A DNA stretch of 64,000 nt from SLRI01 sp942491185 (GTDB lineage: Bacteria; Pseudomonadota; Alphaproteobacteria; Geminicoccales; Geminicoccaceae): contig CALOAB010000021.1 in NCBI GenBank assembly GCA_942491185.1, positions 558,001 through 622,000 of the forward strand. The letters are read 5' to 3'. Shown one piece after another: positions 37,122-45,815 of this stretch. The position numbers were made by a program, and so were the translations under genes. How positions within the stretch are numbered: the first letter of the stretch is position 1; each line of letters begins with the position of its first letter. The notes beneath the pieces were generated by a model. That model was not told where the DNA came from. It saw only the letters and a list, made by a program, of their open reading frames with translations, and made no database searches.

Positions 37122-38596
37122 CCGCCCCACCATTGGTGGGGTCCCTCGAACGAGACGTCGATCGGCTGAGCGGTGAGGCCTTCGATTGGCTGATCGTCGG
37201 CGGTGGCGCCTACGGCGTCGCGTTGCTGTTCGAGGCGGCACGGCGCGGCCGGCGGGCCTTGCTGCTCGAGGCCGAGGATTTCGGCGGCGAGACCAGCTGG
37301 CACAGCCTGCGCATCCTGCACGGCGGCTTCCGCTACCTGCAAACGCTCGATCTGGGCCGCTTTCGGCAGAGCATGGCCGAGCGGCGCTGGTTCTTGCGCC
37401 ACTTTCCGGATCTCGCGGCACCGCTCGACTGCCTGCTGCCGCTCTACGGCGAGGGGCTGCGGCGGCCGCCGGTGTTTCGCCTGGCGCTGCCGCTGGATGC
37501 GCTCTTGAGCCTGGACCGCAACGCCGGCGTCGAGCCGTCCCGCCATCTTCGTGCCGGCCGGGTGCTGTCGCGAGAGGCTACCCTGGGGCTTGTGCCTGGC
37601 CTTCGCGCGGACCGTCTGCAGGGCGCTGCCTTCTGGCAGGACGGTGCGATGGCTCGGTCCGAGGCGCTGCTGGTCGAGTGGCTGCGCTGGGCGGTGGCCT
37701 TGGGCGGTGCGGCGCTGAACCGGATGCGCGTGCGGCGGATCACGGTCGAGGGCGGTCGGGCGAGCGGGGTCGTCGCGAGCGACGGTGTCGGCGGCGGGGA
37801 GGTGTCGTTTCGCGCCGGAGCGGTCGTCAATGCTGCCGGACCCTGGTGCCGTGCGCTGGCAGCCGGCGTCGATCGGGACCGGCCGGCGTTGTTCCATGGC
37901 TCGCTCGCCTTCAACCTGCTGCTCGACCGGGCGCCGGTCAGCGGTGACGTGGCGGTGGCGGTCGAGCCAGGCGACGTCGGCACGCTGTTCCTGCATCCGC
38001 ACCAGGGGCGGATCCTGGTCGGCACCCGCCATCTGGCCCACCCGGGCCCGCTGACGCTGCCGGCGTCGGCTCAGGTGCCGGAGGCGGCAATCAACGGCGT
38101 TCTGGAGGCGCTGAACCGCTCGCTGCGCGGCTTCGATGTCGGCCTGAGCGATGTCGTCGAGGTGCGCGCGGGCTACCTGCCGGCCACCGCACCAGGCCTG
38201 CCGACACAGGCCAAGCGGCCGGTCATTGTCGATCACGGCGCCGATGGTGGACCTATCGGCCTGCACTCGGTTTCCGGCGTCAAATGGACCACCGCTCGGG
38301 CGGTGGCGGCGTCGTTCTTCGATGGGCAGGGCCTTCGGGCGCCGGCGGTGACTCCCGCACGGCCGCTGCCAGTCGGGCTCGATCTCGATGCCGCTGCCTT
38401 TCTCGCCCTCGACCCTGGCGCGGCGCAGGCCTGGCTTGCCCGGATGCGCCGGGACCTCGCGGCGACGACGATCGAGGACGTCATGCGCCGGCGCACCTAT
38501 TGGGCGGCCGATCCGGCACATGGCGATGCCGCGCGTGCGCGGCTCGCTGGGCTGTGGCAGGCCGAGCCGGTGCCGCTCGGCATGGCCGGTGCCTGA
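37118..38596 (+). CDS. FAD-dependent dehydrogenase, GlpD-like
   Basis: A 492-residue DAO-fold oxidoreductase: DWLIVGGGAYGVALLFEAARRGRRALLLEAEDFGGETSWHSLRILHGGFRYLQ (FAD GxGxxG and the GlpD-type T/S-S-xx-S-R-x-L/I-HGGxRYL motif), AVVNAAGPWCRALA, FLHPHQGRILVGTRHL and the C-terminal VSGVKWTTARAVA, all as in glycerol-3-phosphate dehydrogenase. Here it lies third in a glycan operon after a GT4, so it may oxidise a glycerol-phosphate-like or sugar group used as a substituent. Translationally coupled to the GT4 gene. Confidence 0.85.
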   Translation: MTAPPLVGSLERDVDRLSGEAFDWLIVGGGAYGVALLFEAARRGRRALLLEAEDFGGETSWHSLRILHGGFRYLQTLDLGRFRQSMAERRWFLRHFPDLAAPLDCLLPLYGEGLRRPPVFRLALPLDALLSLDRNAGVEPSRHLRAGRVLSREATLGLVPGLRADRLQGAAFWQDGAMARSEALLVEWLRWAVALGGAALNRMRVRRITVEGGRASGVVASDGVGGGEVSFRAGAVVNAAGPWCRALAAGVDRDRPALFHGSLAFNLLLDRAPVSGDVAVAVEPGDVGTLFLHPHQGRILVGTRHLAHPGPLTLPASAQVPEAAINGVLEALNRSLRGFDVGLSDVVEVRAGYLPATAPGLPTQAKRPVIVDHGADGGPIGLHSVSGVKWTTARAVAASFFDGQGLRAPAVTPARPLPVGLDLDAAAFLALDPGAAQAWLARMRRDLAATTIEDVMRRRTYWAADPAHGDAARARLAGLWQAEPVPLGMAGA

Positions 38597-38619
38597 AACT
38601 TAGACCCTTCGGACAGGCT

Positions 38620-39309
38620 TTAGCCTTCGAAGATCATCACGTTCCGGGCGATGTGCATGCCGCGGATCAGCTCATGGCGCAGGTCGTCGGCAAACGCTTC
38701 GGTTGCCGCCGCGTTGAGGCGGTGGCCGTGCCGCTCGAACCGCTCGATCCAGTACTCCTTCGGCTGCTCGTTGATGTGCCCCTGCCCGCGCTGGCCCGGC
38801 GGCGCCGCGCTGAACAGCACAAGCGGTGCCGACTTGACGCAGGTCTCGACCAGTCGTTCGCCGAGCATCGGCGGCAGGTGCTCGGCTACCTCGAGCGTCA
38901 GAGCGAGATCGTAGCGCTCGCCGTCCCAGGGCTCGGGCTCGGTCAGATCGAAGGGATGCACCGTCACGCCCAGGCGCTCCAGGCCGACCCGTCGCGCCTT
39001 CTCGGCATATTCGTAGGCTCGGCAGTCGATGCCCCGCTTCCGGAATTCGGCGGCGTGCGCGCCGGTGCCGGCCCCGAGATCGACCACTCGCTTGGTCTCG
39101 GGGTAGCGCTTGAGCACGCAGTTGACGATCGCCGGCGCGGTCTCGACCGCGAGGCGATAGAACATGTCGAAGGTCCAGCTGTTGTAGGTCAGCGCTTCCG
39201 AGCCCACCGCGTCCCCGAGGCGGCTGACCTGGGCACCGAGAGCACCCCGGATCGCCATGCCGATCATCCCCGTCCGGTGCAGACGCTGCAGCTTGGTGAG
39301 TGTTGACAT
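38620..39309 (-). CDS. SAM-dependent methyltransferase
   Basis: A 229-residue class I methyltransferase. RVVDLGAGTGAHAAEFRKRGIDCRAYEYAEKAR (motifs I-II), VHPFDLTEPEPWDGERYDLALTLEVAEHLPPMLGERLVETCVKSAPLVLFSAAPPGQRGQGHINEQPKEYW, the last stretch (S-A-A-P-P-GQ-G-G-xx-HINEQ-xx-YW) being typical of FkbM-unrelated sugar/O-methyltransferases in polysaccharide clusters. ATG 39309 chosen; frame extends to 39357. Ends 24 nt from the convergent GlpD-like gene. Confidence 0.82.
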   Translation of the reverse strand: MSTLTKLQRLHRTGMIGMAIRGALGAQVSRLGDAVGSEALTYNSWTFDMFYRLAVETAPAIVNCVLKRYPETKRVVDLGAGTGAHAAEFRKRGIDCRAYEYAEKARRVGLERLGVTVHPFDLTEPEPWDGERYDLALTLEVAEHLPPMLGERLVETCVKSAPLVLFSAAPPGQRGQGHINEQPKEYWIERFERHGHRLNAAATEAFADDLRHELIRGMHIARNVMIFEG

Positions 39310-39465
39310 CGACGTGCCTCCCGGTTGCCTGCGCCCTGAGACGGGCGGCAGGCGCAACGACCCGCGATCGACCTTAGCGCTGTCGACCTCCCGGTCAAAC
39401 AGTCGTTGGCGTTGATTGGTTGCCTCGCCGAGGCGAAAACTTCGCCGCTGCCGGCCTACTGGAGC

Positions 39466-40755
39466 TCAGTCGCCGGTCCGCTCGATGTCGCGCAGCCTCT
39501 CGGGCAGGGCTGCGACCGGCTGTCCCGGCCGGCCCTGTGGTGCCGAGGCCAGACTCTCGAGCAGCGACGCATAGCGGCGTAGCACAGCCTCGGTGGTGTA
39601 GCGCTCCGCCACCGTTGCCTCTGCCATCGCACCGAGCCGGCGGCGCAGCGCATCGTCGCCGAGCAGGCGCCTGAGGGCCGCCTCGAGCGCCGCACGGTCG
39701 CCCGCCTCGATCAGCAGCCCGTTCGTCTCGGGCTCGATGATATCCTTGATGCCGCCAACTCGTGTCGCGACGGCTGCGAGCCCGGCGGCCATCGCCTCGA
39801 TCAGCGAGATGCCGAACGCCTCCTCGGTGGTCGGGAAGGCGAAGATGTCGGCAGCGGCGAGATAGTCCTCGACATTGCGCACGAAGCCAGTCGTCACGAC
39901 CGAGCCGCGCAGCCCGCTGGCCTCGATCAGGGCGTGCAGCTCGGCCTCGCAATCGTGCATCAGGCCCTTGCCGGAGCCGACGATGACGAGGCGTGCGGTC
40001 GGGTGGCCGGGGGCTAGTGCTGCCCAGGCCCGGACGAGATCCAAGACCCCTTTGGACTCCAGGAGCCGGCCGGTGAAGAGGACGATGAGCCCCTTCTCGG
40101 GCAGGCCGAGTGCCGTGCGCACGGCCATCTTGCCCGGCGCCGAGCGACGGGCAAAGCGCGCCGCGTCGACACTGTTGGGGATGGTGACGATCCGCGTCTC
40201 GGGCACGCCGTGCGCCAGCAGCTCATCCTGCATGTCGCTGGACAGGCTGACGAAGGCATCGGCGCGGCGCAGCAGGCGGTTGCGGAGCGCGATGAACCCT
40301 GCCACCAGGCGTGGTGCACCGGCGAGGCCGAGCTTGCGGGCACCGGCCTTGAAGTAGTCGCCCGACATCTCGCCGTTATTGTCGCCTTTCAGGACGACGC
40401 GCTGGCGCAGCAGTCTGCCGGCCGGCAGCGCCGCGATCCCCAGCACCCGATAGCCGCACACCAGCAGCGCGTCGTCAAGGCGGGCCGTTCTCAGGAGCTC
40501 GATGAAGAGCCCGGGCAGCATCGCCCACTTCTTCAGGTGGCCGGGGCCGACCGGTCCCAGTCGGCGGACCGGCACGCCGTCGATGATCTCGTGCGCCGCG
40601 AAGGCCGCGTCCGAGCGCCGGGTGATGACCCGCATGTCGATGCCGAACGCGCCGAGCCCGGCGGCGAGGGCCCGGGCCTGGGTCTCGCCGCCGCCGATGA
40701 CCGGGTGGTAGGTCTCGACCAGGAGGCAGACGCGCGTTCGTCTTTCGTGGCTCAC
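39466..40755 (-). CDS. Glycosyltransferase family 4
   Basis: A 429-residue GT4. VCLLVETYHPVIGGGETQARALAAGL is the classic N-terminal start; VTIPNSVDAARFARR, VLFTGRLLESKGVLDLVRAWAAL, and FAFPTTEEAFGISLIEAMAAGLAAVATRVGGIKDII (E-x7-E) the donor part. The gene shares 4 nt with the upstream GT4 (start 40755 vs stop 40752). Substrate not predictable. Confidence 0.9.
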   Translation of the reverse strand: MSHERRTRVCLLVETYHPVIGGGETQARALAAGLGAFGIDMRVITRRSDAAFAAHEIIDGVPVRRLGPVGPGHLKKWAMLPGLFIELLRTARLDDALLVCGYRVLGIAALPAGRLLRQRVVLKGDNNGEMSGDYFKAGARKLGLAGAPRLVAGFIALRNRLLRRADAFVSLSSDMQDELLAHGVPETRIVTIPNSVDAARFARRSAPGKMAVRTALGLPEKGLIVLFTGRLLESKGVLDLVRAWAALAPGHPTARLVIVGSGKGLMHDCEAELHALIEASGLRGSVVTTGFVRNVEDYLAAADIFAFPTTEEAFGISLIEAMAAGLAAVATRVGGIKDIIEPETNGLLIEAGDRAALEAALRRLLGDDALRRRLGAMAEATVAERYTTEAVLRRYASLLESLASAPQGRPGQPVAALPERLRDIERTGD

Positions 40756-41924
40756 CGGTTCGTGGCGGCCGGCGGGACGGCAACCGCCGGGCGGCCCAGC
40801 ACCTCGCGGTAGATCGCCTCCATCGCGTCGACCGAGATTTGGATATCATAGACAGTGCTGGCCGCCTTGGCCGCGGCGCCGAGCCGGGCCGCCTGGGCCG
40901 GATCGTCGAGCAGCTCGGCGATCGCCGAAGCGAGCGCCGCCGGGTCGCGCGGCGGGACGATCAGCGCCGTCTCGCCGTGGTCGAGCACCTCGCCCAGGCC
41001 GTCGACGCCGGTCGAGATGATCGGCCTGGCCATGGCCATCGCCTCGAAAAGGGTCAAGGGCGTGCCCTCGTAGAGCGACGGAAAGCACTGGATGTCGAGC
41101 AGCGTCTGCAGTGCCCGGGTGTCGCCGGCAAAGCCGGTGAAGATCACCTGGTCGGCAAGCCCCAGCTCGCGGGCCTCGGCTTCCAGGGGCTCGCGCAGGT
41201 CACCGTCGCCGATCAGCATGAGCGTGGGCTGGTGGCCGCGCTCGGCCAGCAGCTTCATCGCCTGGATGAGGTAGGTGAAGCCCTTCTGGTCGTTGAGCCG
41301 GCCGATGGCGCCGATCACCGGCCGGTCGGTCGGCACCTGCCACTCGGCGCGGGCGGCGGCGGCGCTCGCTGCGTCGACCGGCGCGAAGTCGGCGATCGGC
41401 GCGCCATTGCCGATCAGCCGCAGGCGCTCGCGTGGCACATGCCGCTCGGTCGCCATGAAGTCGAGCACCGATTGCGAGACCGCGATGCCGATGCGCGTCG
41501 CCGACGCCAGCAGCCGATCGGCGATCCGCTGGTGGAACGGCATGGCCGGATCGACGAAATGCTCGTGGACGATCGCCGGAATGCCGGCGCGGAGCGCTGC
41601 CAGGCGGCCGAAATTGGCGGCGCCGTAGCCATGCATGTGGATGATGTCGATCCCTTCCTCGCGGATCAGCCGCGTGAGCGCCGTCAGCGTCGAGGGGTCG
41701 AGCTTGCCCTTGTCGAGGCAGCGCACCGCAGTGCCGCGGTCGACGAGGAACTGGGCCGAGGCGTCGAAGGCGCGCAGCCCGACCAGCCGGCAATCGAAAG
41801 CGTCGGCGTCCCAGCGCGGGAACCACCAGCTCAAGAGGCGCGTGACCCCGTGCACGGTGGCCCCACTGATGCCGAACTTGTCGCAGACATGCAGGACGCG
41901 GATAGGACGGTCTGTGCCCGGCAT
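40752..41924 (-). CDS. Glycosyltransferase family 4
   Basis: A 390-residue GT4. VLHVCDKFGISGATVHGVTRLLSWWFPRW, IIHMHGYGAANFGRLAALRAGIPAIVHEHF, LIGNGAPIADFAP, GAIGRLNDQKGFTYLIQAM and CFPSLYEGTPLTLFEAMAMARPIISTGVDGLGEVL. ATG 41924 was chosen because the conserved strand begins a few residues later. Coupled to the next GT4 by a 4-nt overlap. Confidence 0.9.
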   Translation of the reverse strand: MPGTDRPIRVLHVCDKFGISGATVHGVTRLLSWWFPRWDADAFDCRLVGLRAFDASAQFLVDRGTAVRCLDKGKLDPSTLTALTRLIREEGIDIIHMHGYGAANFGRLAALRAGIPAIVHEHFVDPAMPFHQRIADRLLASATRIGIAVSQSVLDFMATERHVPRERLRLIGNGAPIADFAPVDAASAAAARAEWQVPTDRPVIGAIGRLNDQKGFTYLIQAMKLLAERGHQPTLMLIGDGDLREPLEAEARELGLADQVIFTGFAGDTRALQTLLDIQCFPSLYEGTPLTLFEAMAMARPIISTGVDGLGEVLDHGETALIVPPRDPAALASAIAELLDDPAQAARLGAAAKAASTVYDIQISVDAMEAIYREVLGRPAVAVPPAATNR

Positions 41925-41995
41925 TGCGCCGCGCGCCTCCAGCGTTGTTAGAGTAAGGGAGCAGGTCTTGGCTTCGACGCCAATTGAACGCGATT

Positions 41996-42814
41996 CTAGC
42001 CGAGCAGGCGCTTCTTCCAAAGAACTGCCTGGGGCCCATAGCGTAGGTTGAGACGCAGGCGCAACGAATCCGCGGTGAAGAGCGCGTGATCGGCGAGGTC
42101 CGGTGGGGCGGTGACGAATTGCTCGATCCCGGCGCAATGATCGTCGAGAATTGCCGGCATCAGGCACGGTCGCTGTTGCCAGGGGAAGTGGCAGGTGACC
42201 TGACTGCGGTAGCAGTCGAGCGCCTGCCGCTTGCGTACCCGCACCGGCGCCATGTCGACGCCGATACAATGCTCCGGCGCCACCCACTTGCGAATGTCCG
42301 GCTCGGCGAGCAGCGGGTAGCGGTAGTAGACGAAGTATTGCAGCAGCTGGATGTCGGCCCGGCTGCGCAGCAGCGCCACGGCGGCGCGGTGCATGGCCAG
42401 ATGATCGGGGTGCTGGTCGTAGCGGAACGGTGCCATGACGGTGCGCGGGCACAGGCGGTCGATCAGGTCCTCGATCGCACTCGTCAGGCGGGCCTGCTCG
42501 GCGTTGAGCCGGCCATCGGGCAGACCGAGGAAGTGGAGCTGCTCTACCGGCACGCCGAGCAGCGCCATGGCTTCTTGGGCCTCGGTCTGGCGCAGGGCCA
42601 CCAGCGTCTGGGTGTCGGGTGCTGCCTTGTCGTCCGGGCCGATCGGCGACAACCGGCCGTCGGTGCCATAGGCGACATGGACCGGGACGGTCGGGGCGAG
42701 GCGGGCGATCGTAGCACCGCAGCCCAGCGTCTCGTCGTCGGAATGCGGTGCGAGGACGAGGAGTGGGCCTGCGATCGTGGTCGCCGGGTCGATCAGCTCT
42801 GGCGTTGTCGTCAT
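41996..42814 (-). CDS. PIG-L family (LmbE-like) deacetylase
   Basis: A 272-residue zinc deacetylase of GlcNAc-type substrates. LLVLAPHSDDETLGCGATIARLA with the P-H-x-D-D zinc motif, LHFLGLPDGRL, and MAPFRYDQHPDHLAMHRAAVALL with the HPDH ligand. Would remove an N-acetyl group from an amino sugar in the polysaccharide. ATG 42814. It faces the same way as the two GT4 genes. Confidence 0.88.
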   Translation of the reverse strand: MTTTPELIDPATTIAGPLLVLAPHSDDETLGCGATIARLAPTVPVHVAYGTDGRLSPIGPDDKAAPDTQTLVALRQTEAQEAMALLGVPVEQLHFLGLPDGRLNAEQARLTSAIEDLIDRLCPRTVMAPFRYDQHPDHLAMHRAAVALLRSRADIQLLQYFVYYRYPLLAEPDIRKWVAPEHCIGVDMAPVRVRKRQALDCYRSQVTCHFPWQQRPCLMPAILDDHCAGIEQFVTAPPDLADHALFTADSLRLRLNLRYGPQAVLWKKRLLG

Positions 42815-43103
42815 TGTTGCAGCCGCTTCCGTTGGCCCGGGCCGGAGCGGCCGTCGAGCGTGCGCGTGGCCAGCAGGACGGCGAGCGACGGCGCCATGGG
42901 ATCGGTTCCCCGAACGGCGGACGGCAACCCGAGGGCGCGGGTCCACTGCGGACGGCGGCGGGTTAGCATATCGTTTCTCGAGCCGCCAGTCGGATGCCCG
43001 ATGGACTTCGCCGGTTCCTGGCGGCATGGTTATGGCGTCTTCGCCGCCAGTCGCTCGGACTGCGTCTCGGCGGTCGAACAGGGTCAAAGGTCGGCACGGT
43101 TCC

Positions 43104-43631
43104 ATGCAGCTCAGCAATTTTCTTCGCCGCTTTCTCATGCCGGCGCCGCTGGTCAGCGTCTATTACCTCTGGAAGTTCGGCTGCAAGATCAGCCCCAGGG
43201 CCGAGGTCGAGGTGACGCCCAACCTCACGATCGGCCGGGGTGCGCAGATCAGCTCCTTCGTGAAGATCAAGGCGAGCTACGGTAAGCTGGCGATCGGCGA
43301 GCGCGTGGCGGTGGCGACCGGCGTCTTCATGGCGTCGGACGAGGGCGGGGTCGAGATCGGCGACGACACGATGGTCGGGCCCAATTCCGTGATCGTCGGG
43401 GTCAATTACCGCTACGACAAGCTGGACGTGCCGGTGCAGCACCAGGGCACCACGTCGAAAGGCATCCGCATCGGCAAGGATGTCTGGATTGGCGCCAATG
43501 TCGTGGTGATGGATGGTGCGGTGATCGGCGACCATACGATTGTAAGCCCGGGCTCGGTCGTCTCGGGCCGGCTGCCCGAAAAGGTTGTCGCCAGCGGCGC
43601 GCCGGCCAAGATAGTGTTTCGGCGGCGTTGA
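43104..43631 (+). CDS. Left-handed beta-helix (hexapeptide) acyltransferase
   Basis: A 175-residue transferase: hydrophobic N terminus (MQLSNFLRRFLMPAPLVSVYYLW), then hexapeptide coils such as VEVTPNLTIGRGAQISSF, VEIGDDTMVGPNSVIVGVN and the C-terminal KGIRIGKDVWIGANVVVMDGAVIGDHTIVSPGSVVSG...VVASGAPAKIV, as in WbbJ/NodL/serine acetyltransferase-like O-acetyltransferases. Acyl-CoA or acyl-ACP donor; the downstream ACP cassette makes the latter worth considering. Confidence 0.87.
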   Translation: MQLSNFLRRFLMPAPLVSVYYLWKFGCKISPRAEVEVTPNLTIGRGAQISSFVKIKASYGKLAIGERVAVATGVFMASDEGGVEIGDDTMVGPNSVIVGVNYRYDKLDVPVQHQGTTSKGIRIGKDVWIGANVVVMDGAVIGDHTIVSPGSVVSGRLPEKVVASGAPAKIVFRRR

Positions 43632-43684
43632 CCGGGCGTCTTCGCAATGCCGGACGGACCTGACTTGAACCGCGGATTGGGTTG

Positions 43685-45583
43685 ATGAGCAACGACCTGC
43701 GCGAACGGCTGGCTGCTGCCGACGACCGGGGTGGCCTGCTGACTGCCGTGGCCGGCCTGGAGACGGGCAAGCTCGGGATGCGCGACGCCGAGCGAATCGC
43801 CCGCCGGCTGGGCGAGCTGAAGCCGGCGGCCGATTTGCGCCTCTTGTTGCTCGGCAACCACACGCTCGAGCCGCTGGCCAAATGCACCGCGGCAGCAGCC
43901 TTGACCCGAGGCGTGGTGGTCGAGAGCCATGTCGGGCCCTTCGCGCAGCACATGCAGATGCTGCTCGACCCGTCGCTTGGGATCGCTGAGCTCGACCCGC
44001 AGGTGATCTTCCTCTCGCTCGACCTGCAGCAGGTGCTGACCGCTTTGCCGGCGGGTCTGGCACCGCTCTCGACTGAGGCCCGGCGGGCGCTGGTCGACCA
44101 GGCGGTGGCGGCGGTCGGCGACTGGGTCGAGGCGGCCAGGGGCGTGACCAGGGCGACCCTGTTGATCGGCAATTTCTGGCGGCCGCGGCGGCCGCATCTC
44201 GGGCTTGCCGACGCCAAGGTCAAGGGTGGCGAGGCGGCGCTCTATGCGCTGGCCAATGCGCGGCTGCTCGAGGCCTACGCCGATGATCCGCAGGTGCATG
44301 TCGTCGATCTCGACCATGCGGTGGCCTCGGCCGGTCGTACGGCGGCGAGTGATCCGCGCATGCGCTTTATGGCCAAGCTCGCCTGGTCGGAGGCGGCGCT
44401 GCCGGGGATCGCCGAGCTCTTGTCGCGCTACCTCGCGCAGCTGGTGTTGCCGCCCAAGAAGTGCCTCGTGCTGGATCTCGACAACACGCTCTGGGGCGGG
44501 GTCTTGGGCGAGGAGGGGCCGGACGGCATCCGCATCGCCGAGGGTGACCCGGTGGGCGAGGCGTTTCGCGCCTTCCAGCTGGCGATCAAGGGCGTGCAGG
44601 GCCGGGGCCTGCTGCTCGCCGCCTGCAGCAAGAACAACCAAGCGGATGTCGAGGAGGCGTTCAGGCTGCGGTCGGAGATGCCGCTCGGGCTCGAGGATTT
44701 CGCTGCTGTGCGGATCAATTGGGAGCCCAAGCACGCCAATATTCGTGAAATCGCGGCCGAGCTGAATATCGGCACGGACAGCCTGGTCTTCGTCGACGAC
44801 AACCCGGCCGAGTGTGAGCTGGTGCGGCAGATGCTGCCGGAGGTCACGACCGTCCAGTTGCCGCGCGATCCGTCGACCTATGCCGGGCTGCTGCTCGATA
44901 TGCCCGAGCTGGAGCGCCTCGCGATCGTGGCCGAGGACCAGCGCAAGACCGAGCAGTATCGCGAGCAGGCAGAGCGCGAAGCCAGCCGCCAGACGGTGGC
45001 GGGCGACATGCAGAGCTATCTCGAGAGCCTGGGCACCGTCGTCACGCACTGGGAAGCGACGCGCGCCGAGCTGACCCGGGTGCACCAATTGTTCGCCAAG
45101 ACCAACCAGTTCAACCTGACGACCAAGCGCTACAAGCCGGGCGAGGTCGAGACGTTCATCGCGTCTGCCGACTGGCATCTGGAGGTGATCAAGGCCGAGG
45201 ACCGGTTCGGTGACCTGGGCATCATCGCGGCTTTTCTCCTCGATCTCCGCGATCCTGCTGCTGTCGAGGTGGACAGCGTCATGATGAGCTGCCGGGCCAT
45301 GGGGCGCGGCATCGAGACCGTCATCGGCAATCGGCTCAAGGCCGTGGCCAGCGAGCATGCGCCAAGCGGGCAGATCACCGGCTGGTTTCGGCCGACGGCG
45401 AAGAACAAGCCGGCATCGGATTTCTACACGCGGCAAGGGTTTGTGGCGGAGGCCACTGACGGCGACGGCAACACGCGCTACGTCCTCGCCGTCGATAGGG
45501 CCCGTGAGCTGCCGGTGCCGGGAATCGACGTGGCACAACGACAAAACGAAGGAGCGAGAGCCCTTGAACCAGAAGCTGGCTGA
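43685..45583 (+). CDS. FkbH-like HAD-IIIC phosphatase/GNAT protein
   Basis: About 632 residues. An N-terminal SGNH-like helical region, the HAD-IIIC core LVLDLDNTLWGGVLGEEG (Asp nucleophile ~262) with DSLVFVDDNPAECELVR, and a C-terminal GNAT domain with VDSVMMSCRAMGRGIE. FkbH proteins take the glyceryl group from 1,3-bisphosphoglycerate, dephosphorylate it and load it on an acyl carrier protein. An ACP gene overlaps the end by 20 nt, a direct contextual match. ATG 43685 chosen over TTG 43682. Confidence 0.92.
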   Translation: MSNDLRERLAAADDRGGLLTAVAGLETGKLGMRDAERIARRLGELKPAADLRLLLLGNHTLEPLAKCTAAAALTRGVVVESHVGPFAQHMQMLLDPSLGIAELDPQVIFLSLDLQQVLTALPAGLAPLSTEARRALVDQAVAAVGDWVEAARGVTRATLLIGNFWRPRRPHLGLADAKVKGGEAALYALANARLLEAYADDPQVHVVDLDHAVASAGRTAASDPRMRFMAKLAWSEAALPGIAELLSRYLAQLVLPPKKCLVLDLDNTLWGGVLGEEGPDGIRIAEGDPVGEAFRAFQLAIKGVQGRGLLLAACSKNNQADVEEAFRLRSEMPLGLEDFAAVRINWEPKHANIREIAAELNIGTDSLVFVDDNPAECELVRQMLPEVTTVQLPRDPSTYAGLLLDMPELERLAIVAEDQRKTEQYREQAEREASRQTVAGDMQSYLESLGTVVTHWEATRAELTRVHQLFAKTNQFNLTTKRYKPGEVETFIASADWHLEVIKAEDRFGDLGIIAAFLLDLRDPAAVEVDSVMMSCRAMGRGIETVIGNRLKAVASEHAPSGQITGWFRPTAKNKPASDFYTRQGFVAEATDGDGNTRYVLAVDRARELPVPGIDVAQRQNEGARALEPEAG

Positions 45584-45797
45584 CGTGATCGCCGAGACGC
45601 TCGAGATCAAGCCCTCGGAGGTGACGCCCGAGACCGAGCGGGATGGCCACCCCACCTGGGATTCTTTCAACCATCTGCGGTTGATGACCGCGATCGAGGA
45701 GGCATTCGGCGTGCAGTTCTCGATGGACGAGATCGAGGGGGTCGAGACCTTCGGTCAGCTCGACCAGCTGCTGGCCGGCTATCTGGCCGACGCCTGA
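45564..45797 (+). CDS. Acyl carrier protein
   Basis: A 77-residue ACP: LADVIAETLEIKPSEVTPETERDG, the phosphopantetheine site TWDSFNHLRLMTAIEEAF (Ser in D-S-F), and FSMDEIEGVETFGQLDQLL. TTG start at 45564 behind AAGGAGCGAG, overlapping the FkbH gene by 20 nt, so it is coupled. Stand-alone ACP serving the FkbH protein. Confidence 0.9.
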   Translation: MNQKLADVIAETLEIKPSEVTPETERDGHPTWDSFNHLRLMTAIEEAFGVQFSMDEIEGVETFGQLDQLLAGYLADA

Positions 45798-45815
45798 CGT
45801 CGGACCGGCGGCGGC

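Noticed and set aside
43682..45583. Reading the FkbH-like gene as part of a complete polyketide or NRPS cluster
   Set aside because: No ketosynthase, adenylation or condensation domain is present in the surrounding 20 kb; only ACP and MaoC-SDR accompany it.
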